DNA from: Nitrospirota bacterium
GTDB taxonomy: Bacteria; Nitrospirota; Thermodesulfovibrionia; UBA6902
Assembly: GCA_016215115.1 (NCBI GenBank)
Contig: JACRLN010000057.1
Location: 1-64,000, forward strand
DNA length: 64,000 nt
Direction: 5' to 3'
Below, in pieces: positions 1-10,342 of this stretch (position 1 is its first letter; each line of letters opens with the position of its first letter). The translations under genes were made by a program, and so were the position numbers. The notes below the pieces were generated by a model, which saw only the letters and a program-made list of their open reading frames with translations, made no database searches and was not told where the DNA came from.

Positions 1-53
1 AGACAATTTTATTGCCGTCTTTTGTAAAGAGGGCAATGGGGGAAGATTTTCAC

Positions 54-1520
<1,467 letters not shown>

Positions 1521-1524
1521 TTAA

Positions 1525-1621
1525 CTCCTTAAAATTAAACTGAGAAATAGGAACTAAAAAGCAGGAACTGTACATAGAGTAAATAATAGTTACTTCTCAG
1601 TTCTCAGTTCTTAGTTCTTAG
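1525..1621. repeat. Simple inverted-type spacer repeat (gaactaagaa / cttagttc family)
   Basis: The spacer between guaB and the SurA-like gene is built of short, degenerate pieces such as gagaaataggaactaa on one side and ttctcagttcttagttctta on the other, which can pair as an imperfect hairpin. Closely similar material occurs at about 55540-55640 (inside ybeY) and 61800-61900, so this is a dispersed repeat family. Function unknown. Confidence 0.6.
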
Positions 1622-2590
1622 TTATAATTTCATCTCAATATACGCTTTTTCTTTCAGTCCCGCTTTCCATTCAAAATACTTTGATTCGAAGGCATTCTCA
1701 AAGAGAATCTCTTTTATTTTGTCCTTTACTTTATCCAATCCTTCTGCTTCAATTTTATCCTCAAGCTTTATAATATGCAGACCTGCGGAACTCCAGAACG
1801 GCTTGCTGACCTCGCCAACGTTTAATGATAAAGCAGCGTCTTCGACCTCTTTCAGTACACTGCCCCTGCTGATATATCCTAAATCACCCCCGAATTGCCT
1901 GCTCACATCCTCGGACAGTTCACCTGCAAGTTTTGAAAAATCTTCTCCTTTGTCAATCCTCCGGATTACTTCATGAGCTTTTACTTCAACAAATGGTTTT
2001 TCCGAGTTATCCTTTGGCGCAGCAAAGAATATCTGCCTGATTTTTAGTTTTTCCTTACTGCTAAGCTTATCTTTGTTAGCCTCATAATATTCCCCGATTT
2101 CCCTGTCATTAATGACAATATTAGCCTTAACTTCAAAATTAACAACCTTTGAAAGCAGAATCTGTTCTCCAAGCTTGGCCCTGTAATCTTCCAGGCTCAG
2201 GCTTTCCGCCTCTAATGAATTCATCAATTTCTCATCTGTTATGTTATATTTATTTTTAATATCTGCAATGGCGCTTTCTATCTCTGCTTTACTCACATCC
2301 AGTCCCTTTTTCCGGGCTTCCTGGAGTTGCAGTTTCATATCAATCAAACTGTTCAAAAAGTCCTTCTCAAGTTCCTTCTTTACCTCTTCTTTCTTATTTT
2401 CGGGTACTTTCTCTAAAAAACTTTTTCCTTCATGTGAAATAACGTTCCTGAGTTCACTCCAGGTTATAACTTCGTTATTAACTACCGCAACAACTCTGTC
2501 CAGCAGAACGGCAGCATGAGCATTTTGAAAAACATGAATTTGCAGGAGAAACGTTGTAATCAGAAAAACTATTGGTATGTTCTTTTTCAT
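1622..2590 (-). CDS. SurA-like periplasmic peptidyl-prolyl isomerase/chaperone
   Basis: Predicted periplasmic foldase acting on outer-membrane proteins. The N-terminus is a signal peptide (KK..PIVFLITTFLLQIHVF, cleavage near the Ala pair before VLLDRVVAV). Residues about 28-170 match the SurA N-terminal chaperone domain (DRVVAVVNNEVITWSEL), and about 180-275 a single parvulin domain (KLKIRQIFFAA, then GGDLGYISRGS and FWSSAGLHIIKL). At 322 residues it is shorter than E. coli SurA (about 428) because it has one parvulin domain instead of two, a common variant in other phyla. Its role is inferred from family; close relatives are annotated only as peptidylprolyl isomerase. Confidence 0.88.
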   Translation of the reverse strand: MKKNIPIVFLITTFLLQIHVFQNAHAAVLLDRVVAVVNNEVITWSELRNVISHEGKSFLEKVPENKKEEVKKELEKDFLNSLIDMKLQLQEARKKGLDVSKAEIESAIADIKNKYNITDEKLMNSLEAESLSLEDYRAKLGEQILLSKVVNFEVKANIVINDREIGEYYEANKDKLSSKEKLKIRQIFFAAPKDNSEKPFVEVKAHEVIRRIDKGEDFSKLAGELSEDVSRQFGGDLGYISRGSVLKEVEDAALSLNVGEVSKPFWSSAGLHIIKLEDKIEAEGLDKVKDKIKEILFENAFESKYFEWKAGLKEKAYIEMKL

Positions 2591-2939
2591 AAAAAAATTA
2601 ATTTATAAATTTCATTTGTCTGTCATTCCGGCAGTCTCCCCGATTACTGCCTTCGGGGACAGGCTTAAGCCGGAATCCACCCTTCGGCAGGCTCAGGTCG
2701 GTACGACTCGTTCCGAGGTGACATTGCCTGTCATGGTGAGCCCTTCGATAAGTGTCACACTGAGCTTGTCGAAGGGCGACACTTACTCAGGACCAGCTCT
2801 GTCGAACCATGGATTCCTGTTTTCACGGGAACGACGAACCGGCAATTTATAAACAAACTCTAATTATAAGAGAAGTTACTCTATTCTATAGGTTGTAAAT
2901 ACCAACTTCAAGAAGGACTATTTTTAAAACTCGGTAATT
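2591..2939. repeat. Intergenic region with composite palindromic repeats
   Basis: This 349-bp spacer between divergent genes holds two dispersed repeat modules and no credible gene. At 2621-2680 a tgtcattccgg...aagccggaatccacc palindrome carries a nested ccccgattactgccttcgggg hairpin; at about 2736-2840 a second module contains gagcccttcgataagtg paired with cttgtcgaagggc and ends in ttcctgttttcacggga. The first resembles the copies near 50119 and 54009. The open frame crossing the region (2577-2852) is repeat sequence, not a protein. A promoter for the downstream regulator must lie near 2850-2935, but I cannot pick out clear boxes. Confidence 0.7.
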
Positions 2940-3602
2940 ATGACATGGTTAAAAGCACTAAAGCAAGCGGGCCAGCTTGACAAAAAAAAACAAAATAATT
3001 ATGATGTTCATATCATGAACAATCATGAGGGAAACAAGCACGAAACCATAACATTAAGAATCCTCGACGAATTAAGCCGCGAATCATTAATCACACAGCG
3101 TACTATTGCAAGCAAATTGAATATAGCGCTCGGACTGGTCAACACTTATATTAAACGTCTGGCAAAAAAAGGCTATTTAAAGATTACAAAGGGCCCCATG
3201 AACAGGGTCAAATACGCCGTTACACCAAAGGGTTTTACCCACAGGGTGGGATTAACATACAATTACATGCAATCATCAATCAGCTTTTTCAAAGATGCCA
3301 GAGATAGAATAGACGGTATATACAGAAAAATGGTAACAGCCGGCGTAAAAAATATCCTCATCTGGGGAGATGGTGAAATTGCTGAACTTTGTTACATCTC
3401 ACTTCGGGGACTTCCTCTCAGACTGGTTGGTGTTATAGATAGTAAAAGCAATGGAAAAGACTTCTTCGGATATAACATCTATACATATGAAGATACGCAA
3501 GGTCTTGATTATGATGCTATATTGATAGCTTCATTCAGCAATAGAGATCTGGAGCGGATAAAGTCGCTCGGCATTGATGAGAAAAAGATTTATTCACTCT
3601 GA
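2940..3602 (+). CDS. Winged-helix regulator with C-terminal Rossmann-like domain
   Basis: Likely transcription regulator of the polysaccharide cluster it heads. About residues 33-105 form a MarR/winged-helix module (ETITLRILDELS, then SQRTIASKLNIAL-type recognition helix, then YLKITKG wing), as in EPS-associated MarR-like proteins. Residues about 135-220 form a Rossmann-like domain (NILIWGDGEIAELCYISL, then VGVIDS and DAILIASFSN) resembling the nucleotide/sugar-binding N-domain of PglD-type proteins, which suggests ligand sensing. The ATG at 2940 lacks a convincing ribosome site; an internal ATG at 3015, just before the winged helix, is an alternative start. Specific ligand unknown. Confidence 0.72.
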   Translation: MTWLKALKQAGQLDKKKQNNYDVHIMNNHEGNKHETITLRILDELSRESLITQRTIASKLNIALGLVNTYIKRLAKKGYLKITKGPMNRVKYAVTPKGFTHRVGLTYNYMQSSISFFKDARDRIDGIYRKMVTAGVKNILIWGDGEIAELCYISLRGLPLRLVGVIDSKSNGKDFFGYNIYTYEDTQGLDYDAILIASFSNRDLERIKSLGIDEKKIYSL

Positions 3603-3692
3603 AATCAGAGTTAAGAGTTTAGAGTCAGGAGTTTGGTTAGGTTGCAGAAATGTAACTGAAAGGGCGGAGCAGTATCTATATAATATTTTAAA

Positions 3693-4520
3693 ATGAGCAA
3701 CGATTTTGATTTAATCATAGAACCCGGCAAAGGCATAAAACAATACTGGGCCGATTTGTGGCGTTACCGGGAGCTTTTTTATTTTCTTGCCTGGAGAGAT
3801 ATCCTGGTGCGCTATAAGCAGACTGTCATCGGCGTTGCGTGGAGCGTTATCAGACCGGTGCTGACAATGGCCGTCTTCAGCGTTATCTTTGGCAGGCTGG
3901 CGAAGTTCCCCTCCGACGGGGTACCTTATCCTGTACTGGTTTTTGCTGCAATGCTGCCCTGGCAGTTGTTCTCGAATTCCCTGTCAGAAAGCAGCAATTC
4001 CCTGATTGCCAGCAGAAATATGATTACAAAAATTTATTTCCCCCGTCTGATTGTGCCGAGCAGTTCGGTAATTGTCTGTCTGGTGGATTTTCTGATTTCA
4101 ATGGCTATCCTCGGGGTCCTGATGATCTGGTATCATTTCGTGCCCGGATGGCGGATTTTTCTGCTGCCCTTCTTTTTATTCCTGGCCCTGACAACTGCCA
4201 TGGGGGTGGGATTATGGATATCTGCGCTGAACGTCAAGTACCGCGATTTCCGCTACATTATCCCCTTTGTAGTGCAGTTCGGCCTTTATATTTCACCGGT
4301 GGGTTTCAGCAGCGCCGTTGTTCCTGAAAAGTGGCGCCTGCTGTATTCAATTAATCCTATGGTGGGTGTCATTGATGGATTCCGCTGGTCAATAATCGGG
4401 GGCAATTCGCAGATTTATCTTCCGGGCTTCTTTATTTCGGTTGGACTGACACTGGTGATTTTTTTATTGGGGCTCTCCTATTTCCGCAAAACAGAACGAA
4501 CATTTGCTGATGTAATTTAA
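3693..4520 (+). CDS. wzm: ABC-2 polysaccharide export permease
   Basis: Inner-membrane permease that, with the ATPase encoded just downstream, exports undecaprenyl-linked O-polysaccharide. The 275 residues contain about six membrane segments. The N-terminal WRYRELFYFLAWRDILVRYK and GVAWSVIRPVLTMAVFS are hallmarks of the Wzm/KpsM/TagG family. The C-terminus, IYLPGFFISVGLTLVIFLLG followed by RKTERTFADVI, is also typical. Wzm and Wzt genes are usually nearly adjacent; here a 240-bp repeat-bearing spacer separates them. The start at 3693 is the only reasonable ATG. Confidence 0.93.
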   Translation: MSNDFDLIIEPGKGIKQYWADLWRYRELFYFLAWRDILVRYKQTVIGVAWSVIRPVLTMAVFSVIFGRLAKFPSDGVPYPVLVFAAMLPWQLFSNSLSESSNSLIASRNMITKIYFPRLIVPSSSVIVCLVDFLISMAILGVLMIWYHFVPGWRIFLLPFFLFLALTTAMGVGLWISALNVKYRDFRYIIPFVVQFGLYISPVGFSSAVVPEKWRLLYSINPMVGVIDGFRWSIIGGNSQIYLPGFFISVGLTLVIFLLGLSYFRKTERTFADVI

Positions 4521-4540
4521 CCTGAAAAATGCAGTTGAAA

Positions 4541-4734
4541 AACCACAGAGAACACAGAGATGAGTTTTGATTTTTTAAAAGACACTAATTTTAAAAGACT
4601 TCTCCGTGTTCTCATTATTTTTAACTTTAAGAAATTTTAAACATAACTATTGCATAAAAGAGTGCACAGAGTAAAAAGAGAAATATTGTATTTTCTTTTT
4701 TATTTCAATAAATTTCTCTGTGACCTCTGTGGTT
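4541..4734. repeat. Inverted repeat element between wzm and wzt
   Basis: aaccacagagaacacagaga at 4541-4560 pairs with tctctgtgacctctgtggtt at about 4714-4734. A second, shorter pairing involves the central gacttctccgtgttctca. Related sequence (accacagagtcactgagac ... ctccgtgtctctgtgttta) lies at 61790-61920, so this is a dispersed family. Its insertion may explain why wzm and wzt are not contiguous. It could form a hairpin in the transcript; any regulatory effect is speculative. Confidence 0.65.
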
Positions 4735-4761
4735 AAATGCATTATTTGGGTTAATGAATTT

Positions 4762-6018
4762 ATGAACACGGTTATCAAGGTTGACAATTTATCAAAAAAA
4801 TATATAATCGGGCATCAGTCCAAAGAGCCGTATCAAACCCTCCGTGATACTGTAGCCCGAAAAAGCAGGGAGATAAGCAAACGGCTGCTTCATCCCTTTC
4901 TCTCTTCATCAGCTCAGTCCTTTTCCGGCACTGAAGATTTCTGGGCCTTGAAAGATGTATCGTTTGAGGTGCAGGAGGGTGACCGGCTCGGTATTATAGG
5001 AAGGAACGGCGCCGGGAAATCCACTCTGTTAAAGGTTCTCAGCCGTATTACTGAACCGACGAAGGGAAGGATTCATCTAAAAGGAAGGGTGGCAAGCCTG
5101 CTCGAAGTCGGTACCGGCTTTCATCCGGAACTTACAGGCAGGGAAAATATCTTCCTCAACGGCGCTATCCTCGGAATGGGCAAGACGGAGATCAAAAAGA
5201 AATTTGATGAAATCGTGGCGTTTGCAGAAGTGGAGAAATTTCTCGATACACCGGTAAAGCATTATTCAAGCGGGATGTATGTAAGACTTGCTTTTGCTGT
5301 AGCTGCACATCTGGAGCCGGAGATACTTATTATTGATGAAGTGCTCGCAGTCGGCGACGCACAGTTTCAGAAGAAATGTATGGGGAAAATGGAGGAGGTT
5401 GGAAGGGAAGGCAGGACGGTACTATTTGTAAGCCATAATATGACGGCGGTAAAGAGTCTGTGCGAGAAGGTTATCTGGCTGGAATCAGGGCACATCATGA
5501 GCATAGGGAATTCTGACATGATCGTTTCTGAATATTTTCAGAGTGGCACCAATGAGTTACGGGAACAAACATGGGAAAATCCGGAGATAGCACCGGGAAA
5601 TGATAAAGTGCGTTTGCATTATATCCGATTGACCCCTGATGCAGAAAACCATAAAGGGCAGATCAGCCTGGAAACACCACTCAAAATAGAAATAGGGTTC
5701 TGGAATTTTATACCTGAAGCACAACTTAATTTCAGCCTGCATTTATTCACCATGGAAGGGTCATATGTTCTCGCGACGGTTTCAAACGTGTTTGCTGCAG
5801 AGATAGGTATTGTGAAAGGCGCATGCTACATACCAGGTAATTTTCTGAACAACGGAACTTATCGTGTGATGATTAAGATCGTCCAAGATTCAAAAATTTC
5901 TGTCTTTAATTTGAAAGAGGCGCTATATTTCGAGGTCATCGAGGATAGAAGAAATTCCGACTGGTACGGCAAGTGGCCGGGTGTGGTAAGACCAAAATTT
6001 AAATGGAACGTTACGTAA
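4762..6018 (+). CDS. wzt: ABC transporter ATPase with C-terminal O-antigen-binding domain
   Basis: Cytoplasmic ATPase partner of Wzm. It has the Walker A motif GRNGAGKS (residues 80-87 from my start), the signature YSSGMYVRLAFAV, Walker B EILIIDEVLAVGD and the switch His in LFVSHNM. After the ATPase (to about residue 245) comes a linker and a beta-rich domain (about 270-418) matching the Wzt C-terminal domain that recognises the finished glycan's non-reducing end, so export is probably coupled to a terminal modification by one of the cluster methyl- or sulfotransferases. I place the start at 4762 (MNTVIKVDNLSKKY) rather than at the first in-frame ATG at 4720, which lies inside the repeat. Confidence 0.93.
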   Translation: MNTVIKVDNLSKKYIIGHQSKEPYQTLRDTVARKSREISKRLLHPFLSSSAQSFSGTEDFWALKDVSFEVQEGDRLGIIGRNGAGKSTLLKVLSRITEPTKGRIHLKGRVASLLEVGTGFHPELTGRENIFLNGAILGMGKTEIKKKFDEIVAFAEVEKFLDTPVKHYSSGMYVRLAFAVAAHLEPEILIIDEVLAVGDAQFQKKCMGKMEEVGREGRTVLFVSHNMTAVKSLCEKVIWLESGHIMSIGNSDMIVSEYFQSGTNELREQTWENPEIAPGNDKVRLHYIRLTPDAENHKGQISLETPLKIEIGFWNFIPEAQLNFSLHLFTMEGSYVLATVSNVFAAEIGIVKGACYIPGNFLNNGTYRVMIKIVQDSKISVFNLKEALYFEVIEDRRNSDWYGKWPGVVRPKFKWNVT

Positions 6019-6034
6019 CACAATCGGTGCAATA

Positions 6035-7075
6035 ATGCCATTCTTCGCTGCTCTTACAAAAGAGGTACTCTCAAATCTTCGCAACAATTATGCTGACAAC
6101 TTCGACTTCTACAGGTTCGACGGCGAACATGCCAGAAAAGCATCCTCAAAAAAAGGATTATCTCAACTGCGTAGTCATATCGGCTTTTTTCGCAGATTGT
6201 ACCCTCTCCTTGCCGATCAACGGTCGAAAAATCTTCTGGTAAAGTTGTTGGCGTACAGAACATTAGGTTACAAAAAAGTAAAATTGCCTCTTAATAATGA
6301 GCATTTCTGGGGGAAAATTAAAGAAATAGACCGGATTGCAGAACGTCAGGATTATATTCCTATCGCCTCTAAAAACTGGAACCTTTATAGATTCTCCCTT
6401 AATCGCATCGGTGTGCCCCTTGATCTGTATTATACGACCATGGGGGTGTACGTAGACTTCATCATAAAACAATATGAATACCATTCGCCCGATTCCGAGA
6501 TTCTGGCGAAGGAAGGCGATATTATAATTGATGCGGGTGGATGCTGGGGTGATACCGCACTCTATTTTGCCAATGAGGTTGGCGAGGGGGGGCGAGTATA
6601 CAGTTTTGAGTTTATTCCAAGCAATCTTGAAATAATGAAAAAGAATATCGGTCTGAATGATACTATTAAAAATAGTATTTACATTGTTGAGCGACCATTA
6701 TGGAGTGAATCAGATAAAATAATGAATTACAGAGATCGGGGACCGGGAAGCTCAATGAGTTTTACAGAGAGTGATTTAACCGCAGGAAAGGTAACCACCC
6801 TCACAATTGACGATTTTGTGGAACGAAATAATATTCAGAAAATTGATTTCATTAAAATGGATATCGAGGGTGCTGAGTTTGCTGCACTGAAAGGCGCTGA
6901 AAAGACACTACGGCGGAACAAACCCAAACTGGCGATTTCTGTATATCATCAACCGAGCGACTTTTATACAATTCCGCACTTCATTGCTTCTCTTGAATTG
7001 GGATATAAGTTCTACCTCGGTCATGCCACGATTCATGATGAAGAAACTGTCCTTTTTGCAATATCTCAATTATAG
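6035..7075 (+). CDS. FkbM-family methyltransferase
   Basis: Predicted SAM-dependent O-methyltransferase acting on a sugar of the exported glycan. The N-terminal 150 residues are variable. The FkbM domain begins near residue 160 with the SAM-binding motif IIDAGGCWGDTALYFA, followed by VYSFEFIPSNLEIMKKNI. The family signature IDFIKMDIEGAEFAALKGA follows, and the C-terminus has AISVYHQPSDFYTIP. It lies 16 bp after wzt, so the two are probably co-transcribed, and may provide a chain-capping methyl group read by the Wzt C-terminal domain (inference). The substrate cannot be told from sequence. Confidence 0.88.
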   Translation: MPFFAALTKEVLSNLRNNYADNFDFYRFDGEHARKASSKKGLSQLRSHIGFFRRLYPLLADQRSKNLLVKLLAYRTLGYKKVKLPLNNEHFWGKIKEIDRIAERQDYIPIASKNWNLYRFSLNRIGVPLDLYYTTMGVYVDFIIKQYEYHSPDSEILAKEGDIIIDAGGCWGDTALYFANEVGEGGRVYSFEFIPSNLEIMKKNIGLNDTIKNSIYIVERPLWSESDKIMNYRDRGPGSSMSFTESDLTAGKVTTLTIDDFVERNNIQKIDFIKMDIEGAEFAALKGAEKTLRRNKPKLAISVYHQPSDFYTIPHFIASLELGYKFYLGHATIHDEETVLFAISQL

Positions 7076-7212
7076 CTGTAAGGCTTTTGGGGAGGGTCGA
7101 CGGAATGTATGATTTGCTCCAGGAAAATAAGTATGTATTTTAAATACAGATTCACCTTAAAAGCATTGTTACAACCATTTAACTATCTATTGTAAAATGT
7201 GAGGAGAAGATT

Positions 7213-7812
7213 ATGGATAATCAGGCTTATAAACTTAGTTTTAAACATATTGGACAAGATGTAATTATTTGGCCAAAAGCTAAGATTGTGTTTCCTGAGG
7301 TGATATCAATAGGTGATTCAGTTATAATAGATGACTTTGTTTTTCTTACAGGGGGTAAGGAAACCCATATAAAAAATTTTGTGCATATCGCTTCTTTTTC
7401 TTCTATTACGGGTGGGGGAGAATTTATTATGGAAGATTTCTCCGGCCTGTCTGGCGGGGTCAAAATATATACTGGCAATGAAGATTATTCAGGTAGTTGT
7501 TTGACTAATCCTACGGTACCATTTCCTTACCGTCAACCTATTCGTTCTTTCGTTCATATTAAAAAACACGCAATAATCGGTGCGAACTCAGTAATCCTTC
7601 CAGGAGTTGTCATAAATGAAGGAGCAGTTGTAGGGGCTAACTCGCTGATTACTAAAGACTGTGAACCATGGAAGGTTTATTTTGGGTCACCCGCAAGAAT
7701 TGTTAATTCTCGCCCAAGTGAGAAAATCTTTGAGCTTGAGACTCAACTTCGAAAGAAACTTTATGATAATAAAGGGAACTATATCCCTAAAGATAAAAGT
7801 AGCACTCCATAA
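7213..7812 (+). CDS. Left-handed beta-helix (hexapeptide) acyltransferase
   Basis: Likely sugar O- or N-acetyltransferase using acetyl-CoA. The protein has repeating [LIV]-G-x4 units from about residue 20 to 170 (ISIGDSVIIDD, HAIIGANSVILPG, EGAVVGANSLI) and the usual C-terminal VYFGSPARIV. A ribosome site (gaggag, 7202-7207) precedes the ATG by 5 bp. Its position directly before a DegT-type aminotransferase suggests that the pair makes an acetamido sugar, as FdtC/FdtB-type pairs do. That reading is inference, because similar proteins also acetylate hydroxyl groups. Confidence 0.85.
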   Translation: MDNQAYKLSFKHIGQDVIIWPKAKIVFPEVISIGDSVIIDDFVFLTGGKETHIKNFVHIASFSSITGGGEFIMEDFSGLSGGVKIYTGNEDYSGSCLTNPTVPFPYRQPIRSFVHIKKHAIIGANSVILPGVVINEGAVVGANSLITKDCEPWKVYFGSPARIVNSRPSEKIFELETQLRKKLYDNKGNYIPKDKSSTP

Positions 7813-7888
7813 TTTTTTCCACCCGAGGTGAAAACTGATAAATATACTCTTTCCAAAATAAGTTATGGATTATTAGCCGTAACATCAA

Positions 7889-9103
7889 ATGATAAATAAA
7901 GATGTAACACAAATGAAAATAGAAGCTCTTGCTTTCTTAGGCGGGGAGCCCGCATTTGAAAAAAAGCTTCACGTTGGCAGGCCGAATATAGGAAACCGGA
8001 ACCGACTTTTGGAGCGTATCAATGATATCCTTGATCGTCGCTGGCTGACGAATTACGGTTTTTATGTCAGCGAGTTTGAGAAAAAAATTGCCGACCTCAC
8101 CGGTACAAAACATTGTATCGCAATTTGTAATGGGACAATTGCATTGGAAATCACCATACGTGCACTTGGATTGAATGGAGAAGTAATCGTCCCTGCTATG
8201 ACATTCATTGCTACAGCTCATTCACTTCAATGGCAGGAGATCACACCAGTTTTCTGTGATATAAATCCTAAAACACATAATATTGATCCCAAATGTATTG
8301 AGAAGATGATCACTCCCCGTACTACCGGTATCATCGGTGTGCATTTGTGGGGAAGACCGTGTGAAGTGGAAGCACTGGAAGATATTGCAATGCGTTATAA
8401 CTTAAAACTTATCTTCGATGCCGCCCATGCGTTTGGCTGCTCTTATAAGGGGAAAATGATAGGCACTTTTGGAGATGCAGAGGTCTTCAGCTTTCATGCC
8501 ACCAAATTTTTAAATACCTTCGAAGGAGGAGCCGTTGTTACTAATAATGATGAGCTGGCAAAGAAAATACGACTGATGAAAAACTTCGGTTTTGCCGGCT
8601 ATGACAGGGTCATTTATATTGGAACAAACGGAAAAATGAATGAGGTCTCTGCGGCAATGGGACTGACACAACTTGAAAGTATTGAAGAGTTTATAGCCGT
8701 TAATAACAGGAGTTACAAAAAATATGTTCGGGAATTATCAAATGTCCCCGGCATCAAGATCATTACCTATGAAAAGACGGAAAAAAATAATTACCAGTAT
8801 ATTGTCCTCGAAATAGATGAGAGCACCACCTGCATCAGCCGTGATCTGTTAGTTGAAATTCTTCATGCAGAGAATATCTTGGCCAGACGCTACTTTTATC
8901 CTGGGTGTCATAATATGGAACCCTATAGCTCATATTTTCCACACGCCCGGTTACTATTACCGGTAACAGAAGATCTGTCCAAAAGGCTGCTCATCCTGCC
9001 GAACGGAACATCCGTTGATGAACAGGATATAAATAAAATATGCCAGATTATTAGATTTGTTATAGCAAATGCCGCTACAATAAAAAAACAGATTGCGCCA
9101 TAA
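7889..9103 (+). CDS. DegT/DnrJ/EryC1/StrS-family sugar aminotransferase
   Basis: PLP-dependent aminotransferase of nucleotide-activated keto-sugars. The PLP lysine is K206 in SFHATKFLNTFEGGA, preceded by the aspartate of LIFDAAHAFG that contacts the pyridine nitrogen. Other family blocks are WLTNYGFYVSEFE, CNGTIALEI and VIVPAMTFIATAHSL. The 404-residue length is normal, but the first 9 residues look dispensable and an ATG at 7913 (MKIEALAFLGG) is a possible alternative start. No nucleotide-sugar 4,6-dehydratase or keto-isomerase is seen in the window, so the substrate must come from elsewhere. Confidence 0.92.
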   Translation: MINKDVTQMKIEALAFLGGEPAFEKKLHVGRPNIGNRNRLLERINDILDRRWLTNYGFYVSEFEKKIADLTGTKHCIAICNGTIALEITIRALGLNGEVIVPAMTFIATAHSLQWQEITPVFCDINPKTHNIDPKCIEKMITPRTTGIIGVHLWGRPCEVEALEDIAMRYNLKLIFDAAHAFGCSYKGKMIGTFGDAEVFSFHATKFLNTFEGGAVVTNNDELAKKIRLMKNFGFAGYDRVIYIGTNGKMNEVSAAMGLTQLESIEEFIAVNNRSYKKYVRELSNVPGIKIITYEKTEKNNYQYIVLEIDESTTCISRDLLVEILHAENILARRYFYPGCHNMEPYSSYFPHARLLLPVTEDLSKRLLILPNGTSVDEQDINKICQIIRFVIANAATIKKQIAP

Positions 9104-9108
9104 TTCAT

Positions 9109-10230
9109 TTGTCAATGAATAAAATACTCTCTAATCCAAAGATCAGTGTAGTAATATTTTCATATAATTTTGAGAAGTATATCGGGGAATGTATAGAGAG
9201 CGTACTCAGCCAGACCCTCCAGCCGTTTGAAATTATTATCTGCGATGATCATTCAACAGATAATACACACAGTATATTGACCGAATATGCGAGAAAGTAT
9301 CCTGAGCTGATTAAGGTGCATATACATGAAAAAAATATCGGCATTGCCTTGAATGGAGATTTCGGGATCAGACAGCCACACGGTGATTTACTTTCCTGGA
9401 TGGACGGCGATGACCGGTGGCTTCCCCGGAAACTCGAACTTGAATGGAAAGCGCTTTGTGAAAATCCGGAGGCGAGAGTCGCCTATTCCAATATTTTCAG
9501 GATAGATTCATTGGGAAACCGGATTGGGATTTTTCATGATAGTGGGGGATATTTACCCCCAAGCGGGGATGTCTTTTTTCCTGTCTTTTCAAGAAATTTT
9601 TTTCAAAATACAAGCAGCATATTTCGAAATCACCTTATCTATCGCTCGTGTTATGATGAGATAGGCTACCTTGACACAAGCCTTGAAAGCCTGTGGGATT
9701 GGGATGAAAAGATACGATTGGCTGCAAGATATCCCGTCGTATATTCCGGTCAGGCTCTGGTAGAGTATCGAAGCCATCCCGGGGGCTTTAGCAAACAAAA
9801 TCATGAAAAACACCTGAGTGCCTTTATAAAAATATACGAGAAATATGTCAACTTTCTGGAAAGGTATGCGCAAGAAGATAGGGTACGAGTTAAGTGCAGG
9901 CTTGAGAGTATGATAGCGATCAAGCTACCGGCTTCGAGCTACAATGAGAAATATTCCTGTCTTAATGTTTTCTGCAGAATTCAGAGCAGGTTTAAATATC
10001 TTACTAATGAAGCTTGTCAAAGCATAACACAAGAAAACAAGAATTTATTAGAAGCAGTTGAGCGCAAGGCAGTTGAGGAATTTATCTCTGTAAGCTCAAA
10101 ACGTATTGTCCTGAAAAATTTGCTAAAAAATATGATGTTGGAGAATAAAAAGTTTAATCTTAAGCATATAGTTAAATCATTTATTCCTGACTGGTTACAT
10201 GCCTCTATAAATTTTTTTGTAAAAAAATAG
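9109..10230 (+). CDS. Family 2 glycosyltransferase
   Basis: GT-A fold transferase that adds a sugar from a nucleotide donor to the lipid-linked glycan on the cytoplasmic face. It starts with ISVVIFSYNFEKYIGECIESVL, then IIICDDHSTDNTHSI (nucleotide-binding Asp pair) and the metal-binding WMDGDDRW. An acceptor/catalytic-region motif, SLWDWDEKIRL, is near residue 200, and about 130 extra C-terminal residues follow. The open frame begins at a TTG (9109); ATG at 9115 is two codons in and may be the true start. It follows the aminotransferase after 5 bp, so translation is probably coupled. Confidence 0.88.
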   Translation: MSMNKILSNPKISVVIFSYNFEKYIGECIESVLSQTLQPFEIIICDDHSTDNTHSILTEYARKYPELIKVHIHEKNIGIALNGDFGIRQPHGDLLSWMDGDDRWLPRKLELEWKALCENPEARVAYSNIFRIDSLGNRIGIFHDSGGYLPPSGDVFFPVFSRNFFQNTSSIFRNHLIYRSCYDEIGYLDTSLESLWDWDEKIRLAARYPVVYSGQALVEYRSHPGGFSKQNHEKHLSAFIKIYEKYVNFLERYAQEDRVRVKCRLESMIAIKLPASSYNEKYSCLNVFCRIQSRFKYLTNEACQSITQENKNLLEAVERKAVEEFISVSSKRIVLKNLLKNMMLENKKFNLKHIVKSFIPDWLHASINFFVKK

Positions 10231-10342
10231 GATAAATATTTTTTGCCCCGTCTTTTCTGAGGCGATAAAAGGAAGTTATGGGGCTTGTATTCATTAACCT
10301 GATATCGTACAGGAAATCTGACGGAGATCGGGGAGGGAGAAG

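Noticed and set aside
2577-2852. 91-codon frame in the spacer upstream of the regulator
   Set aside because: It is repeat sequence (cggaatcc and gcccttcgataag modules), not a protein.
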